A stretch of DNA of 27,425 nt from Actinomycetota bacterium (GCA_028695395.1 JAQVJB010000013.1:1-27425), one strand, 5' to 3'; counted from the first letter of the stretch, positions 1 to 6,605 are shown. Notes: generated by a model from the letters alone, not told the origin. Program-made: numbers and translations.

Positions 1-2
1 GA

Positions 3-1187
3 GCAGAAGCTTCAAGTACTATAATAGAACCTGCATCAGGTAGATGTATCTATATTTCTGGGGCAAATGTCGATATAAGTGGATTTACAATAACTGGTGG
101 CAATGATTCTATTCTGGGTGGAGGTATCCTCAATAATGGTACATTAAATATTTCAAACAGTACAATAACAGGAAATACAGCTGATTCTGATGGCGGAGGT
201 ATCTATAACGACGGCACATTAACTATAACAAGCAGCACAATAAGTGGAAACACTGCATATGATAAAGGTGGCTGTATCTATAATGTCGACGGCACATTAA
301 CTATCACAGGCAGCACAATAAGTGGGAACACTGCATATGGTGATGGCGGCGGCATCTATAATAACGATGATACAACAGTCAACATAACTAACAGTACAAT
401 AAGCGGAAATACTGCAACTAATTATGATGGCGGAGGTATTTATAACGACCACTGCACAGTAAATATCACTAATAGTAATATAAGCGATAATACTGCAACT
501 AATGGCGGTGGTATATATAATGACTACAGCACATTAAATATCACTAACAGTACAATAAGCGATAATACTGCAACTGGAATTGCCGGCGGTATCTTTAATC
601 ATGCAAGTAGCCCGACGGTAGGTGCCAGGTACAACTGGTGGGGAGATGCAAGCGGTCCTTACAATGAAAGCATAAATCCGTCTGGCATAGGAAACAGTGT
701 ATCTGATAATATTAATTTTGCTCCATGGTCAGCTAACCCTGCAGGTTATAGCGCACTATCAAATCCACTTAGCCCTCAGGACTGGGTATTTAAGAATCTA
801 AACATTGACGAGCTTCTTGCTCTTTACGGTCCAACACCGGAAGGTTTTGTCAGGATGTTTTATGACAGCATACTTGGAAGGCTGTCTGATATTAACGGAC
901 AAAATTACTGGACCGGGCAGCTAAACTCTGGAGCTTTTGGCGCAAGCCAGGTGGCAGAGCACTTTATCTTCTCAGATGAACTTGGTGACAAGATAGATGC
1001 TATGAATAGTGAAGAGTTTATAACCTTTTTATATAATTCATTCCTGTCAAGAAATCCAGATAGTGAAGGGTTTGAAAACTGGTTAAGCTATATGAATAGC
1101 GGAGCCTCCAAACTTGATACATTAAGAGCCTTTATGAATAACCAGGAGTGGTTTGATATATGTGCAATGTTTAATGTAGTTCCCTAA
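3..1187 (+). CDS. Surface protein with parallel beta-helix repeats and C-terminal DUF4214 domain (5' truncated)
   Basis: The reading frame is open from the window edge, so the N-terminus is missing; 394 residues are visible. Residues about 35-205 are a tandem array of 23-27-residue units of the form GGGIYN-x-GTLxIT-x-STISGNTA, the pattern of right-handed parallel beta-helix proteins (polymorphic outer-membrane-protein/pectate-lyase-like). The array ends in a YNWWGDASGP motif, common where such helices cap. From about residue 255 there is a DUF4214 domain with two copies of a phycobilisome-linker-like motif (FYDSILGR...YW and LYNSFLSRNPD...NW). DUF4214 is usually found in secreted or surface-layer proteins. 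A role in adhesion, polysaccharide binding or cell-surface coating is inference. No sorting signal or membrane anchor is seen at the C-terminus. A hairpin follows 25 bases after the stop. Confidence 0.85.
   Translation, partial: AEASSTIIEPASGRCIYISGANVDISGFTITGGNDSILGGGILNNGTLNISNSTITGNTADSDGGGIYNDGTLTITSSTISGNTAYDKGGCIYNVDGTLTITGSTISGNTAYGDGGGIYNNDDTTVNITNSTISGNTATNYDGGGIYNDHCTVNITNSNISDNTATNGGGIYNDYSTLNITNSTISDNTATGIAGGIFNHASSPTVGARYNWWGDASGPYNESINPSGIGNSVSDNINFAPWSANPAGYSALSNPLSPQDWVFKNLNIDELLALYGPTPEGFVRMFYDSILGRLSDINGQNYWTGQLNSGAFGASQVAEHFIFSDELGDKIDAMNSEEFITFLYNSFLSRNPDSEGFENWLSYMNSGASKLDTLRAFMNNQEWFDICAMFNVVP
115..590 (+). repeat. Coding tandem repeats of the beta-helix protein
   Basis: About seven degenerate copies of a 66-81 base unit are seen. 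Each carries a GG(C/A)GG(T/A)AT(C/T)TATAA segment, then a CACATTAA-type segment, then AGCACAATAAG. The units encode one beta-helix turn each. Neighbouring copies are nearly identical (for example around 190-330), which suggests expansion and contraction by recombination. Confidence 0.8.
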
Positions 1188-1211
1188 GGTAACTTGATAA
1201 TAATATATTTT

Positions 1212-1247
1212 ATATTAAGGCCTCATAGAGATGTGGGGCTTTAATAT
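1212..1247 (+). terminator. Probable terminator hairpin after the beta-helix gene
   Basis: A 16-bp stem (1212-1227 with 1232-1247, a few G-U pairs) closes a GAGA tetraloop. The core is GGCCTCATA/TGTGGGGCT. The 3' side runs into an AT-rich tract rather than a pure T-run, so termination strength is uncertain. Confidence 0.6.
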
Positions 1248-1280
1248 TTATATAATTGTAGTTAAAGGAATTATTTAAGC

Positions 1281-1487
1281 TTATAGTCGAATTCTTTTAT
1301 TTGGCCAGGACTTTCCTGGATTAAGTGTTTCTGTAATCTGATACGGAGTTTTTGCTATAGAAAATAAAAATCTTGGATAACTCTCATAAAGCATTATTAT
1401 ATATGGTTTACTTATGTCAAATTGTCCGTCCCTGTACTGGTAGCCCTTAAAAATGAAAATACCAAGCCAGATATTGAAGCAAGTCAT
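1281..1487 (-). pseudogene. Possible gene remnant, 68 codons, unrecognised
   Basis: This minus-strand open frame reads like an ordinary protein C-terminus: aromatic-rich, with YESYPRFLFSIAKTPYQ and ending LNPGKSWPNKRIRL. It has no Shine-Dalgarno site and no upstream domain, and I recognise no family. It may be the tail of a decayed gene, or chance. Confidence 0.2.
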
Positions 1488-1589
1488 AATTTTTAAGAAA
1501 GTTACGGAATAGGATTATGACATTTATTATTATAAGAATGCGGATAGGAATGATTTTAAATTCTGAATTAGCATGTAGTATACATCTTG

Positions 1590-1618
1590 TTGACAACTAT
1601 ATTACTAAATATTATGAT
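1590..1618 (+). promoter_or_regulatory. Sigma-70-type promoter of the HTH-ATPase regulator, flanked by inverted GTATAC sites
   Basis: TTGACA at 1590-1595, a 17-base spacer, then TATGAT at 1613-1618 is a near-consensus promoter, about 95 bases before the start codon at 1720. The inverted 9-mers TAGTATACA (1576-1584) and TGTATACTA (1623-1631) bracket it, with GTATAC centres 46 bases apart, which could be paired operator sites. The -35 also lies inside a small palindrome, GTTGACAAC (1589-1597). Confidence 0.65.
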
Positions 1619-1719
1619 AAGTTGTATACTAATAATTTAAAGATAAGTAAAGTATTCGATTTGTTTACAACTCGTAAATTAATTAATTAGAATAGCTGTA
1701 AACATAATTATTTTTATTT

Positions 1720-2751
1720 ATGGAAATCAAAAATTTGATTTTAAAAAAATTAAAAGAAAAAGGAGAGGTACGCTCTTCTGAAATAGTTAAATCAACAGGT
1801 TATTCCAGGGCATATATAAATAGATTTTTTAAAGAGCTTTGTGAAGAAGGCACATTGATGCTTATAGGTAAGGCGAATAAAGCAAAATATATTCCTGCCG
1901 ATGAGAAACTTGTTAAAAAAGAAATAAAATCCGTCAAAAAAGTTCATAAATTATTAAATAATTTAAATCTCAGCGAGGATGATATTTTTAGAAATATCAA
2001 AAAAAATTCAGGTATTACTGATGATTTAAAAAAGAATGTTTCTAATATCCTGGAATATGCTTTTACTGAAATTTTGAATAATGCGATAGAGCATTCTATT
2101 TCAGAAAAAATAGAAATAATCATTGAGAGAAGAAAAGATAATGTGGTATTTATTATAAGAGACTGGGGAGTAGGAATCTTTAATAATATTATGCTTAAAA
2201 AAAATCTGAAAAGTGAAATGGAAGTTATTCAGGATTTGATTAAAGGAAAACAAACTACAGCTCAGGAACAACATAGCGGTAAAGGTATCTTTTTTACATC
2301 AAAAGCCGGAGATATTTTAACTATCCAAAGTTCAAGGAAAAAATTAATTTTTAATAATCTGATTGATGATATTTTTATTTCTGATATAAAAAATACCAAG
2401 GGCACAAAAGTAATTTTTTCAATTAGCCTTAAATCAACAAGAGACTTAAAAAAGATATTTAGTAAATACACTGATACTAATTATAAATTCAGCAAAACAG
2501 AAATCGATATTAAATTGTATGAGGAAGGGATAAATTATGTTTCCCGCTCACAGGCCCGAAGAGTTTTAGCAAATCTTGAAGAGTTTAAAACAATAGTTTT
2601 TGATTTTAAAGACGTTGATACAGTTGGCCAGGCTTTTGCAGATGAAATATTCAGAGTATGGAAAATCAAATACCCGGACATAAATGTCATTTGGAGAAAT
2701 GCAAATGAGAATGTTTTATTCATGATAAATAGAGCATTAATAAGAGAATAA
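1720..2751 (+). CDS. HTH - HATPase - STAS-like (DUF4325) fusion regulator
   Basis: This 343-residue soluble protein has three parts. Residues 1-60 form a winged-helix-like HTH (SSEIVKSTGYSRAYINRFFKEL). Residues about 85-240 form a GHKL/HATPase fold: N-box E117-ILNNAIEH, G1 box DWGVG at 148-152, G2 box GKGIFF at 187-192. Residues about 262-340 match the STAS-like DUF4325 domain (VFDFKDVDTVGQAFADEIFRVW). RsbW-type anti-sigma kinases and STAS antagonists are normally separate proteins; here both sit in one chain with a DNA-binding head. I infer a self-contained transcription switch, perhaps autoregulated through the GTATAC sites at its promoter. No Shine-Dalgarno site is evident before the ATG, but the HTH begins directly after it, which supports this start. 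Confidence 0.8.
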   Translation: MEIKNLILKKLKEKGEVRSSEIVKSTGYSRAYINRFFKELCEEGTLMLIGKANKAKYIPADEKLVKKEIKSVKKVHKLLNNLNLSEDDIFRNIKKNSGITDDLKKNVSNILEYAFTEILNNAIEHSISEKIEIIIERRKDNVVFIIRDWGVGIFNNIMLKKNLKSEMEVIQDLIKGKQTTAQEQHSGKGIFFTSKAGDILTIQSSRKKLIFNNLIDDIFISDIKNTKGTKVIFSISLKSTRDLKKIFSKYTDTNYKFSKTEIDIKLYEEGINYVSRSQARRVLANLEEFKTIVFDFKDVDTVGQAFADEIFRVWKIKYPDINVIWRNANENVLFMINRALIRE

Positions 2752-2806
2752 GCAAATTATAAAAAATGGTTAGATGAAAATATTTTATAATTGATGTTAG
2801 ACACAA

Positions 2807-2819
2807 TTGGTAGCGCATA
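2807..2819 (-). repeat. Second copy of the tRNA-Glu 3' end (att-like direct repeat)
   Basis: The 13-mer TTGGTAGCGCATA is identical to 3878-3890, where it covers the encoded CCA, discriminator base and 3' acceptor strand of tRNA-Glu. Both copies have the same orientation and flank the dehydrogenase gene, the geometry left by integration into a tRNA 3' end. No integrase is seen between them. Confidence 0.5.
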
Positions 2820-2856
2820 CTGTACAATAGCAAGAACTTTTGAGATAAAAGTTGAA

Positions 2857-2883
2857 ATATCATTCTGATGAATATCTATTTTT
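2857..2883 (+). terminator. Weak terminator-like hairpin after the HTH-ATPase gene
   Basis: ATATCAT (2857-2863) pairs with ATGAATAT (2868-2875) with one bulge and a four-base loop. A short T-tract follows. It is AU-only apart from one G-C pair, so it is weak. Confidence 0.3.
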
Positions 2884-2905
2884 AAAATTGCAAAATTAAC
2901 AACCA

Positions 2906-3772
2906 TTATTTTAAATAACTCATTGTTACTTTCATTAGATTTTCAATATTCTGTCTCTGATATGAATATTTTGAAGATTTAACTATTTTGTCAGAGCTAT
3001 CGAAATATTTCCCGGAAACGCCGTCCAGTTTATCCGACAAAGCAAGGTATTGGTAAGTTTCTGCCATTTTATCAGGTGAAATCGAGAACCTGCTTTTTAA
3101 AGAATATAAAGCAAGTAATAATCTTGAGAGATTTGCACTGTATCTTTTTATATCGATTTGGACATTCGTTACCCTAATGGAATTTGCTGTTATCTTTGTA
3201 TTCTTTAATCTTTCTGCCATCCAGTATGTATACATCACTTGCGCTAGTTTTGAATGGTAATATGCCCTTTGGACATTGAATCTACTGTATTTAAATTCAG
3301 GGTCACTAATATTTATTTTTAAAAATGGATATAAGGCTAAGCCCTTTGAGGAAACTGTGATAATCCTGCCCTGGCTGCTTTTTTTAAGGGGCTCCAACAG
3401 TAGCTCTGTAAGCAGCACAGGCCCCAAGTGATTTGTAGACCACACACATTCTATCCCCTCATCAGTAAAAACTATTTTCTTTTGCCCTATATCAAAATGT
3501 GCCGCATTATGAATAAGTATATCCAGTTTCTTATATTCTGATAAAAAAGTTTCAGCAAAACTTCTTATTGAAGATTGCAGGGACATGTCAACAATCATTA
3601 ATTTAACATTGCTATTCTTGCTTTTTTGTTTAACATCCTCCAGTGCAATTTTACCTCTCTCTAAATTCCTGCAGGCCATAATGACTTGATGCCCATTTTC
3701 AGCTATTTTTATTGCAGCTTCCTTACCTATACCAGAATTAGAACCAGTAATAATACATATTTTTTTATCCAT
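2906..3772 (-). CDS. Short-chain dehydrogenase/reductase, retinol-dehydrogenase-like
   Basis: This 288-residue classical SDR has the NAD(P) motif TGSNSGIG at 9-16, an NHLG motif at 114-117, catalytic Ser141 or Ser142 and the YxxxK pair Tyr171/Lys175. RN at 35-36 after the second beta strand suggests NADP preference (inference). The overall pattern resembles RDH11-14/WWOX-type SDRs acting on hydrophobic alcohols or ketones; the substrate is unknown. Two usual motifs are altered: NNAG reads HNAA (88-91), and the PG after the sixth strand is missing (IRVTNVQID). A weak AAAGG lies about 12 bases before the ATG. The gene follows tRNA-Glu on the same strand and is bracketed by a duplicated tRNA end, so it may be acquired cargo. 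Confidence 0.8.
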   Translation of the reverse strand: MDKKICIITGSNSGIGKEAAIKIAENGHQVIMACRNLERGKIALEDVKQKSKNSNVKLMIVDMSLQSSIRSFAETFLSEYKKLDILIHNAAHFDIGQKKIVFTDEGIECVWSTNHLGPVLLTELLLEPLKKSSQGRIITVSSKGLALYPFLKINISDPEFKYSRFNVQRAYYHSKLAQVMYTYWMAERLKNTKITANSIRVTNVQIDIKRYSANLSRLLLALYSLKSRFSISPDKMAETYQYLALSDKLDGVSGKYFDSSDKIVKSSKYSYQRQNIENLMKVTMSYLK

Positions 3773-3878
3773 AGCGTCACTTAACCTTTATATTAATTTA
3801 GAAATAATAATACCTAAAGAAAAGATAATATCAAATATGAATTAGCGGTAAACATAAATATTGAAATTGTATGTATTT

Positions 3879-3954
3879 TGGTAGCGCATAGGGGACTCGA
3901 ACCCCTGTTTTAGCCGTGAGAGGGCTATGTCCTAGGCCACTAGACGAATGCGCC
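3879..3954 (-). tRNA. tRNA-Glu (anticodon CTC)
   Basis: The reverse complement gives a full cloverleaf. The acceptor GGCGCAT pairs with ATGCGCT (first pair G-U), followed by discriminator A and an encoded CCA (3879-3881). The D-arm contains GTCTAGTGGCCTAGGAC. The anticodon stem TAGCC/GGCTA encloses the loop CTCTCAC, anticodon CTC. The T-arm is CAGGGGTTCGAGTCCCCT with GTTCGAG. The D-arm and CCCTCTCACGG region are typical of bacterial tRNA-Glu. Confidence 0.97.
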
Positions 3955-3974
3955 ATTGTTTCGTGTGCTTTAAG

Positions 3975-4003
3975 ATTGTAAAGACTTTTAACATTTTTGT
4001 AAA
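3975..4003 (-). promoter_or_regulatory. Promoter of tRNA-Glu
   Basis: On the minus strand, TTTACA (3998-4003), a 17-base spacer and TACAAT (3975-3980) lie about 20 bases upstream of the tRNA 5' end. Geometry and position fit a sigma-70 promoter. Confidence 0.7.
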
Positions 4004-4081
4004 TAAAAAATAGAGCACAAAATACCATATCAATCATTATATTAAATTCAACTTTCGCTTTTAATAAAATTTTTACTAAAT

Positions 4082-4112
4082 AAGACAGAGGTGCTGCCGT
4101 CCATGTTATAAT
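4082..4112 (+). promoter_or_regulatory. Likely promoter of the flippase-like gene
   Basis: TATAAT at 4107-4112 is a perfect -10. The -35 is poor (AAGACA at 4082-4087, 19-base spacing). The predicted transcript would start right at the hairpin at 4117-4145. Confidence 0.45.
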
Positions 4113-4116
4113 TAAA

Positions 4117-4145
4117 AATCAGACTTTAAGATTTAAAGTCTGATT
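4117..4145. other. Perfect 13-bp hairpin in the flippase leader
   Basis: AATCAGACTTTAA (4117-4129) and its exact complement (4133-4145) enclose a GAT loop, just before the Shine-Dalgarno site (AGAAGGA). On the plus strand no T-run follows; on the minus strand TTTTTAATT follows. It could be a 5' mRNA-stabilising stem, a protein-binding dyad or a minus-strand terminator. Confidence 0.55.
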
Positions 4146-4167
4146 ACAAAAAAAGAAGGATTATTCT

Positions 4168-5235
4168 GTGGAGAAAAAAAATATAAAAAGTACTATATTC
4201 AGAGTCATTAATATTGTGATCGTAGTTGGTTTGGGGATTTTTCTGGTGTATTTTCTTTTAAACCAGATAAATTTAAATGACCTTAAAACTACATTTCTCA
4301 ACATATATCTTCCATCTCTTGTAATCGGTTTAATTTTAATGTTTTCAGTTGATTTCTTCAAAGCTTACAGGCAGATAATATTGATAGGTTCAGACAGTTT
4401 GAGATTTGCTGACATGTTCCTGGTTTCTCTAATCAGGAATGCTTTCAATATGGTCCTTCCTGCCAGAACAGGAGAAATATCTTATGTTTATGTTTTAAAG
4501 AGAAAGTTCAAGATTCCTGTTGAGATAGGTGTCTCTACCCTGATGATAGGACTTATATTTGATATGATAATTGTTTTTTGTCTTATTATTATTTCAGTTG
4601 TTATTGTAGGCATTAACAGATATTCCATTTCTTCATCAACAATTATTATAATTGCTGTTTCCTTACTTGCTGCCAGTCTTTTAATATTGTTTTTTCTTCC
4701 AAAACTGGTAAATATTTTTATAAAATTATTAAATTTTATAAAATCAAAATTCAATAGACTTGAAAAAAATAAATTTTTTGCTTTCTTGCTGGATAAGCTG
4801 ATTGAAACAAACAAAAATATTAAAATAATACAATCAAGAAGAATTTACTGGAAAGTCTATCTTTTATCTATTGCTACAAGAGTGCTGAAATTCACTTCAT
4901 ATTATTTTTTAATCCATGCTGCCCTTAAACCTCTTGGATATGATTTCAAAGATTTATCTTACTGGGTAATTTTTTTAGCAACCGTTACTGCAGAAATATC
5001 AGCCGTTCTTCCCACTCATGCTATTGCCGGATTTGGAACATATGAAGGTGCTTTTGCCTTAGCTTTTATGATGCTGGGGTTTTCAAAAGAAATTTCAATA
5101 ATAGTAGGTTTTAACTATCATGTAATAAATCTTTTATTCACAATAACCTGGGGCCTGGTAGCAATAATAATAATTGTAATGCCCTTTTACAAAACAAAAC
5201 TTACTGCTAATGATGACAATAATGATAAAAAATAA
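4168..5235 (+). CDS. Flippase-like membrane protein (LPG-synthase TM domain / UPF0104 family)
   Basis: This 355-residue integral membrane protein has about eight hydrophobic helices and matches the lysylphosphatidylglycerol-synthase transmembrane family (COG0392-type). Diagnostic are the RNAFNMVLPARTGEISYVYVLKR segment in the first half and LPTHAIAGFGTYEGAF in the second. The soluble aminoacyl-transferase domain of MprF is absent, as in the many stand-alone members. Such proteins are thought to move lipids or lipid-linked intermediates across the membrane; the substrate here is unknown. Translation starts at GTG, set by AGAAGGA seven bases upstream. A GAF-ANTAR gene follows after 56 bases and may be cotranscribed. 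Confidence 0.85.
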   Translation: MEKKNIKSTIFRVINIVIVVGLGIFLVYFLLNQINLNDLKTTFLNIYLPSLVIGLILMFSVDFFKAYRQIILIGSDSLRFADMFLVSLIRNAFNMVLPARTGEISYVYVLKRKFKIPVEIGVSTLMIGLIFDMIIVFCLIIISVVIVGINRYSISSSTIIIIAVSLLAASLLILFFLPKLVNIFIKLLNFIKSKFNRLEKNKFFAFLLDKLIETNKNIKIIQSRRIYWKVYLLSIATRVLKFTSYYFLIHAALKPLGYDFKDLSYWVIFLATVTAEISAVLPTHAIAGFGTYEGAFALAFMMLGFSKEISIIVGFNYHVINLLFTITWGLVAIIIIVMPFYKTKLTANDDNNDKK

Positions 5236-5291
5236 ATTTTATTATAAAATATGATTAAAATGATTTAAAAAAATATATTGATATTCTGATA

Positions 5292-6008
5292 ATGAAAATT
5301 GAAGAGCAAAAATTTGAAAGCGCCAAGGATATAATAGAAGCTTTGTCCAAGATAGGTCAGGCTATTACATCCGACCTTTATCTTGAAGATATTTTAAACC
5401 TTATCGTAACTGTTGCTGCTGAAGTAATGCATTCCAAAATATGTTCCATAATGCTTCTTGACCCGAAAACTAATGAACTGACAATAAAAGCGACTCAAAG
5501 TATGAGCAAAGATTATATAAATAAGAATCCGTTAAAATTAGGAGAGGGCGTAGCAGGAAAAGTAGCTTTAAAAAATAAGCCCATAGCAGTTTATGATATT
5601 ATCGGAAGTGACGAATACAAGAGCAAAGATATAGCTAAAAAAGAAAATCTGCACTCGATGTTATGCATGCCTCTGCACGTCAAAGGGAACGTAATCGGCG
5701 TTTTAAATCTTTATACAACCAAACCTCATAATTTTAATTCTTATGAAATAAATATAATGACAACAGTTGCAGATGCTGCTGCAATTGTTATTGAAAATTC
5801 CCGTCTTATGATAGAAACAAATCTTATTAAAGAAGAACTTGAGTCCAGGAAAGCAATAGAAAGAGCTAAAGGCGTGCTTATGAGTGAACTTGGAATTAGT
5901 GAAGCCGAAGCATTTAAGAAAATACAGAGATTTGCAATGGACAATAGAAAATCGATGAGAGAAGTATCAGATGCTATTATTTTATCTTCAGAAATGAAGA
6001 AAAATTGA
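5292..6008 (+). CDS. GAF-ANTAR RNA-binding antitermination regulator
   Basis: This 238-residue protein has a GAF domain (about 12-172) and a C-terminal ANTAR domain (about 178-232). The ANTAR pattern is clear: SRKAIERAKGVLMSELGISEAEAFKKI and SMREVSDAII. ANTAR proteins (AmiR, NasR, EutV) bind a pair of hexaloop hairpins in nascent RNA and prevent intrinsic termination. There is no receiver domain, so the GAF may sense a small molecule directly or pair with a kinase elsewhere. Two leaders in this window, before the glutamate synthase operon and before gdhA, have the expected target architecture, so this gene is the natural candidate regulator of both (inference). No strong Shine-Dalgarno site precedes the ATG. 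The BMC gene follows after 98 bases. Confidence 0.9.
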   Translation: MKIEEQKFESAKDIIEALSKIGQAITSDLYLEDILNLIVTVAAEVMHSKICSIMLLDPKTNELTIKATQSMSKDYINKNPLKLGEGVAGKVALKNKPIAVYDIIGSDEYKSKDIAKKENLHSMLCMPLHVKGNVIGVLNLYTTKPHNFNSYEINIMTTVADAAAIVIENSRLMIETNLIKEELESRKAIERAKGVLMSELGISEAEAFKKIQRFAMDNRKSMREVSDAIILSSEMKKN

Positions 6009-6106
6009 AAAGTATATGAAATCAATAGATTTTTTTTTAAAATTAAGTAAAATATAAGCAAGATTTTAAAATAATATTTTTAAATAAAATTTGGGAAGGA
6101 ATACAG

Positions 6107-6370
6107 ATGATACAGGCAGTAGGATTAGTTGAAACTAAAGGTTTTGTCGCTGTTGTTGAAGCTGCAGATGCAATGCTCAAGGCAGCTAATGTAAAACTTA
6201 TTAAATATCAGAGCATTGGTGGGGGATATGTAACTGTTATAGTTGAAGGTGATGTAGGTGCTGTTAAGGCTGCTGTTGATGCTGGTGCTGCTGCAGCAAA
6301 AAGAGTAGGAGAGATATTCTCCGTACATGTTATTCCCAGGCCACATGAAGAAACCGCAAAACTATTTTAG
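6107..6370 (+). CDS. Bacterial microcompartment shell protein, BMC-H (PduA/EutM-like)
   Basis: This 87-residue protein is a single BMC domain very close to PduA/EutM in pattern: AVGLVETKGFVAVVEAADAM near the N-terminus, GDVGAVKAAVDAGAAAAKRVGE in the middle and the VIPRPH end. It should form flat hexamers that tile a microcompartment shell. The pore loop reads IGGGY (37-41), where PduA has a GSG pore, so the central pore would be lined by glycine. GGGAAGGA gives a strong ribosome site. No microcompartment enzymes, BMC-P, BMC-T or encapsulation-peptide proteins occur in this window, so the gene is an orphan here. It sits between the ANTAR regulator and the glutamate synthase leader, with no terminator before the latter's promoter. 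Confidence 0.95.
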   Translation: MIQAVGLVETKGFVAVVEAADAMLKAANVKLIKYQSIGGGYVTVIVEGDVGAVKAAVDAGAAAAKRVGEIFSVHVIPRPHEETAKLF

Positions 6371-6396
6371 AATCTGGAAATGTGTAAGAAATAATA

Positions 6397-6427
6397 TTGA
6401 CAATACACTAAAACGTGATAATATAAC
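6397..6427 (+). promoter_or_regulatory. Promoter of the glutamate synthase operon
   Basis: A perfect -35 TTGACA (6397-6402) is followed by an AT-rich -10 region near 6419-6427 (TAATAT or TATAAC). The inverted repeat CGTGA (6414-6418), 11 bases, TCACG (6430-6434) spans the -10, so a repressor or activator may bind there. The transcript would begin near 6433, just before the leader hairpins. Confidence 0.55.
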
Positions 6428-6446
6428 TTTCACGAAAAATTCAATA

Positions 6447-6527
6447 TTAAGTGCATAAAGTCGTGCATTTAAAAAAGGTATGGACCTTCTTAAAACAGAG
6501 ATGTTTTTAAGAAGGTTTTTTGTTTTT
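6447..6527 (+). promoter_or_regulatory. ANTAR-type dual-hairpin antitermination leader of the glutamate synthase operon
   Basis: P1 is a 10-bp stem (6447-6456 with 6463-6472) closing a hexaloop AAAGTC, with A at position 1 and G at position 4 as in known ANTAR targets. P2 is AAGG (6475-6478) with CCTT (6485-6488), loop TATGGA: G4 is present, A1 is not. The 3' arm of P2 is also the 5' arm of the terminator at 6484-6527, so P2 and terminator exclude each other. Formation of P1/P2, stabilised by an ANTAR protein, would allow readthrough into the gene at 6606. Confidence 0.65.
6484..6527 (+). terminator. Intrinsic terminator inside the glutamate synthase leader
   Basis: ACCTTCTTAAAA (6484-6495) pairs perfectly with 6505-6516 around a nine-base loop. 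A T-rich run follows from 6516 (six T, G, five T). It lies 80 bases before the start codon, so it acts as an attenuator of the downstream operon rather than only as the end of the BMC transcript. Confidence 0.85.
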
Positions 6528-6605
6528 ATGTAGTGTTTACAATAAATACAATTACTATCAGATAAATGCGATAAAGGTTTAGGTATTAAAAATATAAGGA
6601 AAAAT

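Larger units (their letters stand above)
1188..1719. other. Intergenic region of about 530 bases
   Basis: It holds a terminator hairpin (1212-1247), a weak minus-strand open frame (1281-1487) and, at 1576-1631, a promoter flanked by inverted GTATAC sites. No RNA gene or complete protein gene is seen. Confidence 0.6.

Noticed and set aside
115..590. Regular repeats that could suggest a CRISPR array
   Set aside because: The repeats are in frame, encode GGGIYN/STISGNTA motifs, have no unique spacers and vary in length; they are beta-helix coding repeats.
3831..4037. Minus-strand open frame of 68 codons
   Set aside because: It runs straight through tRNA-Glu and its promoter, and has no ribosome site.
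4488..4814. Minus-strand open frame of 108 codons
   Set aside because: It is antisense to the flippase-like gene with no independent signals.
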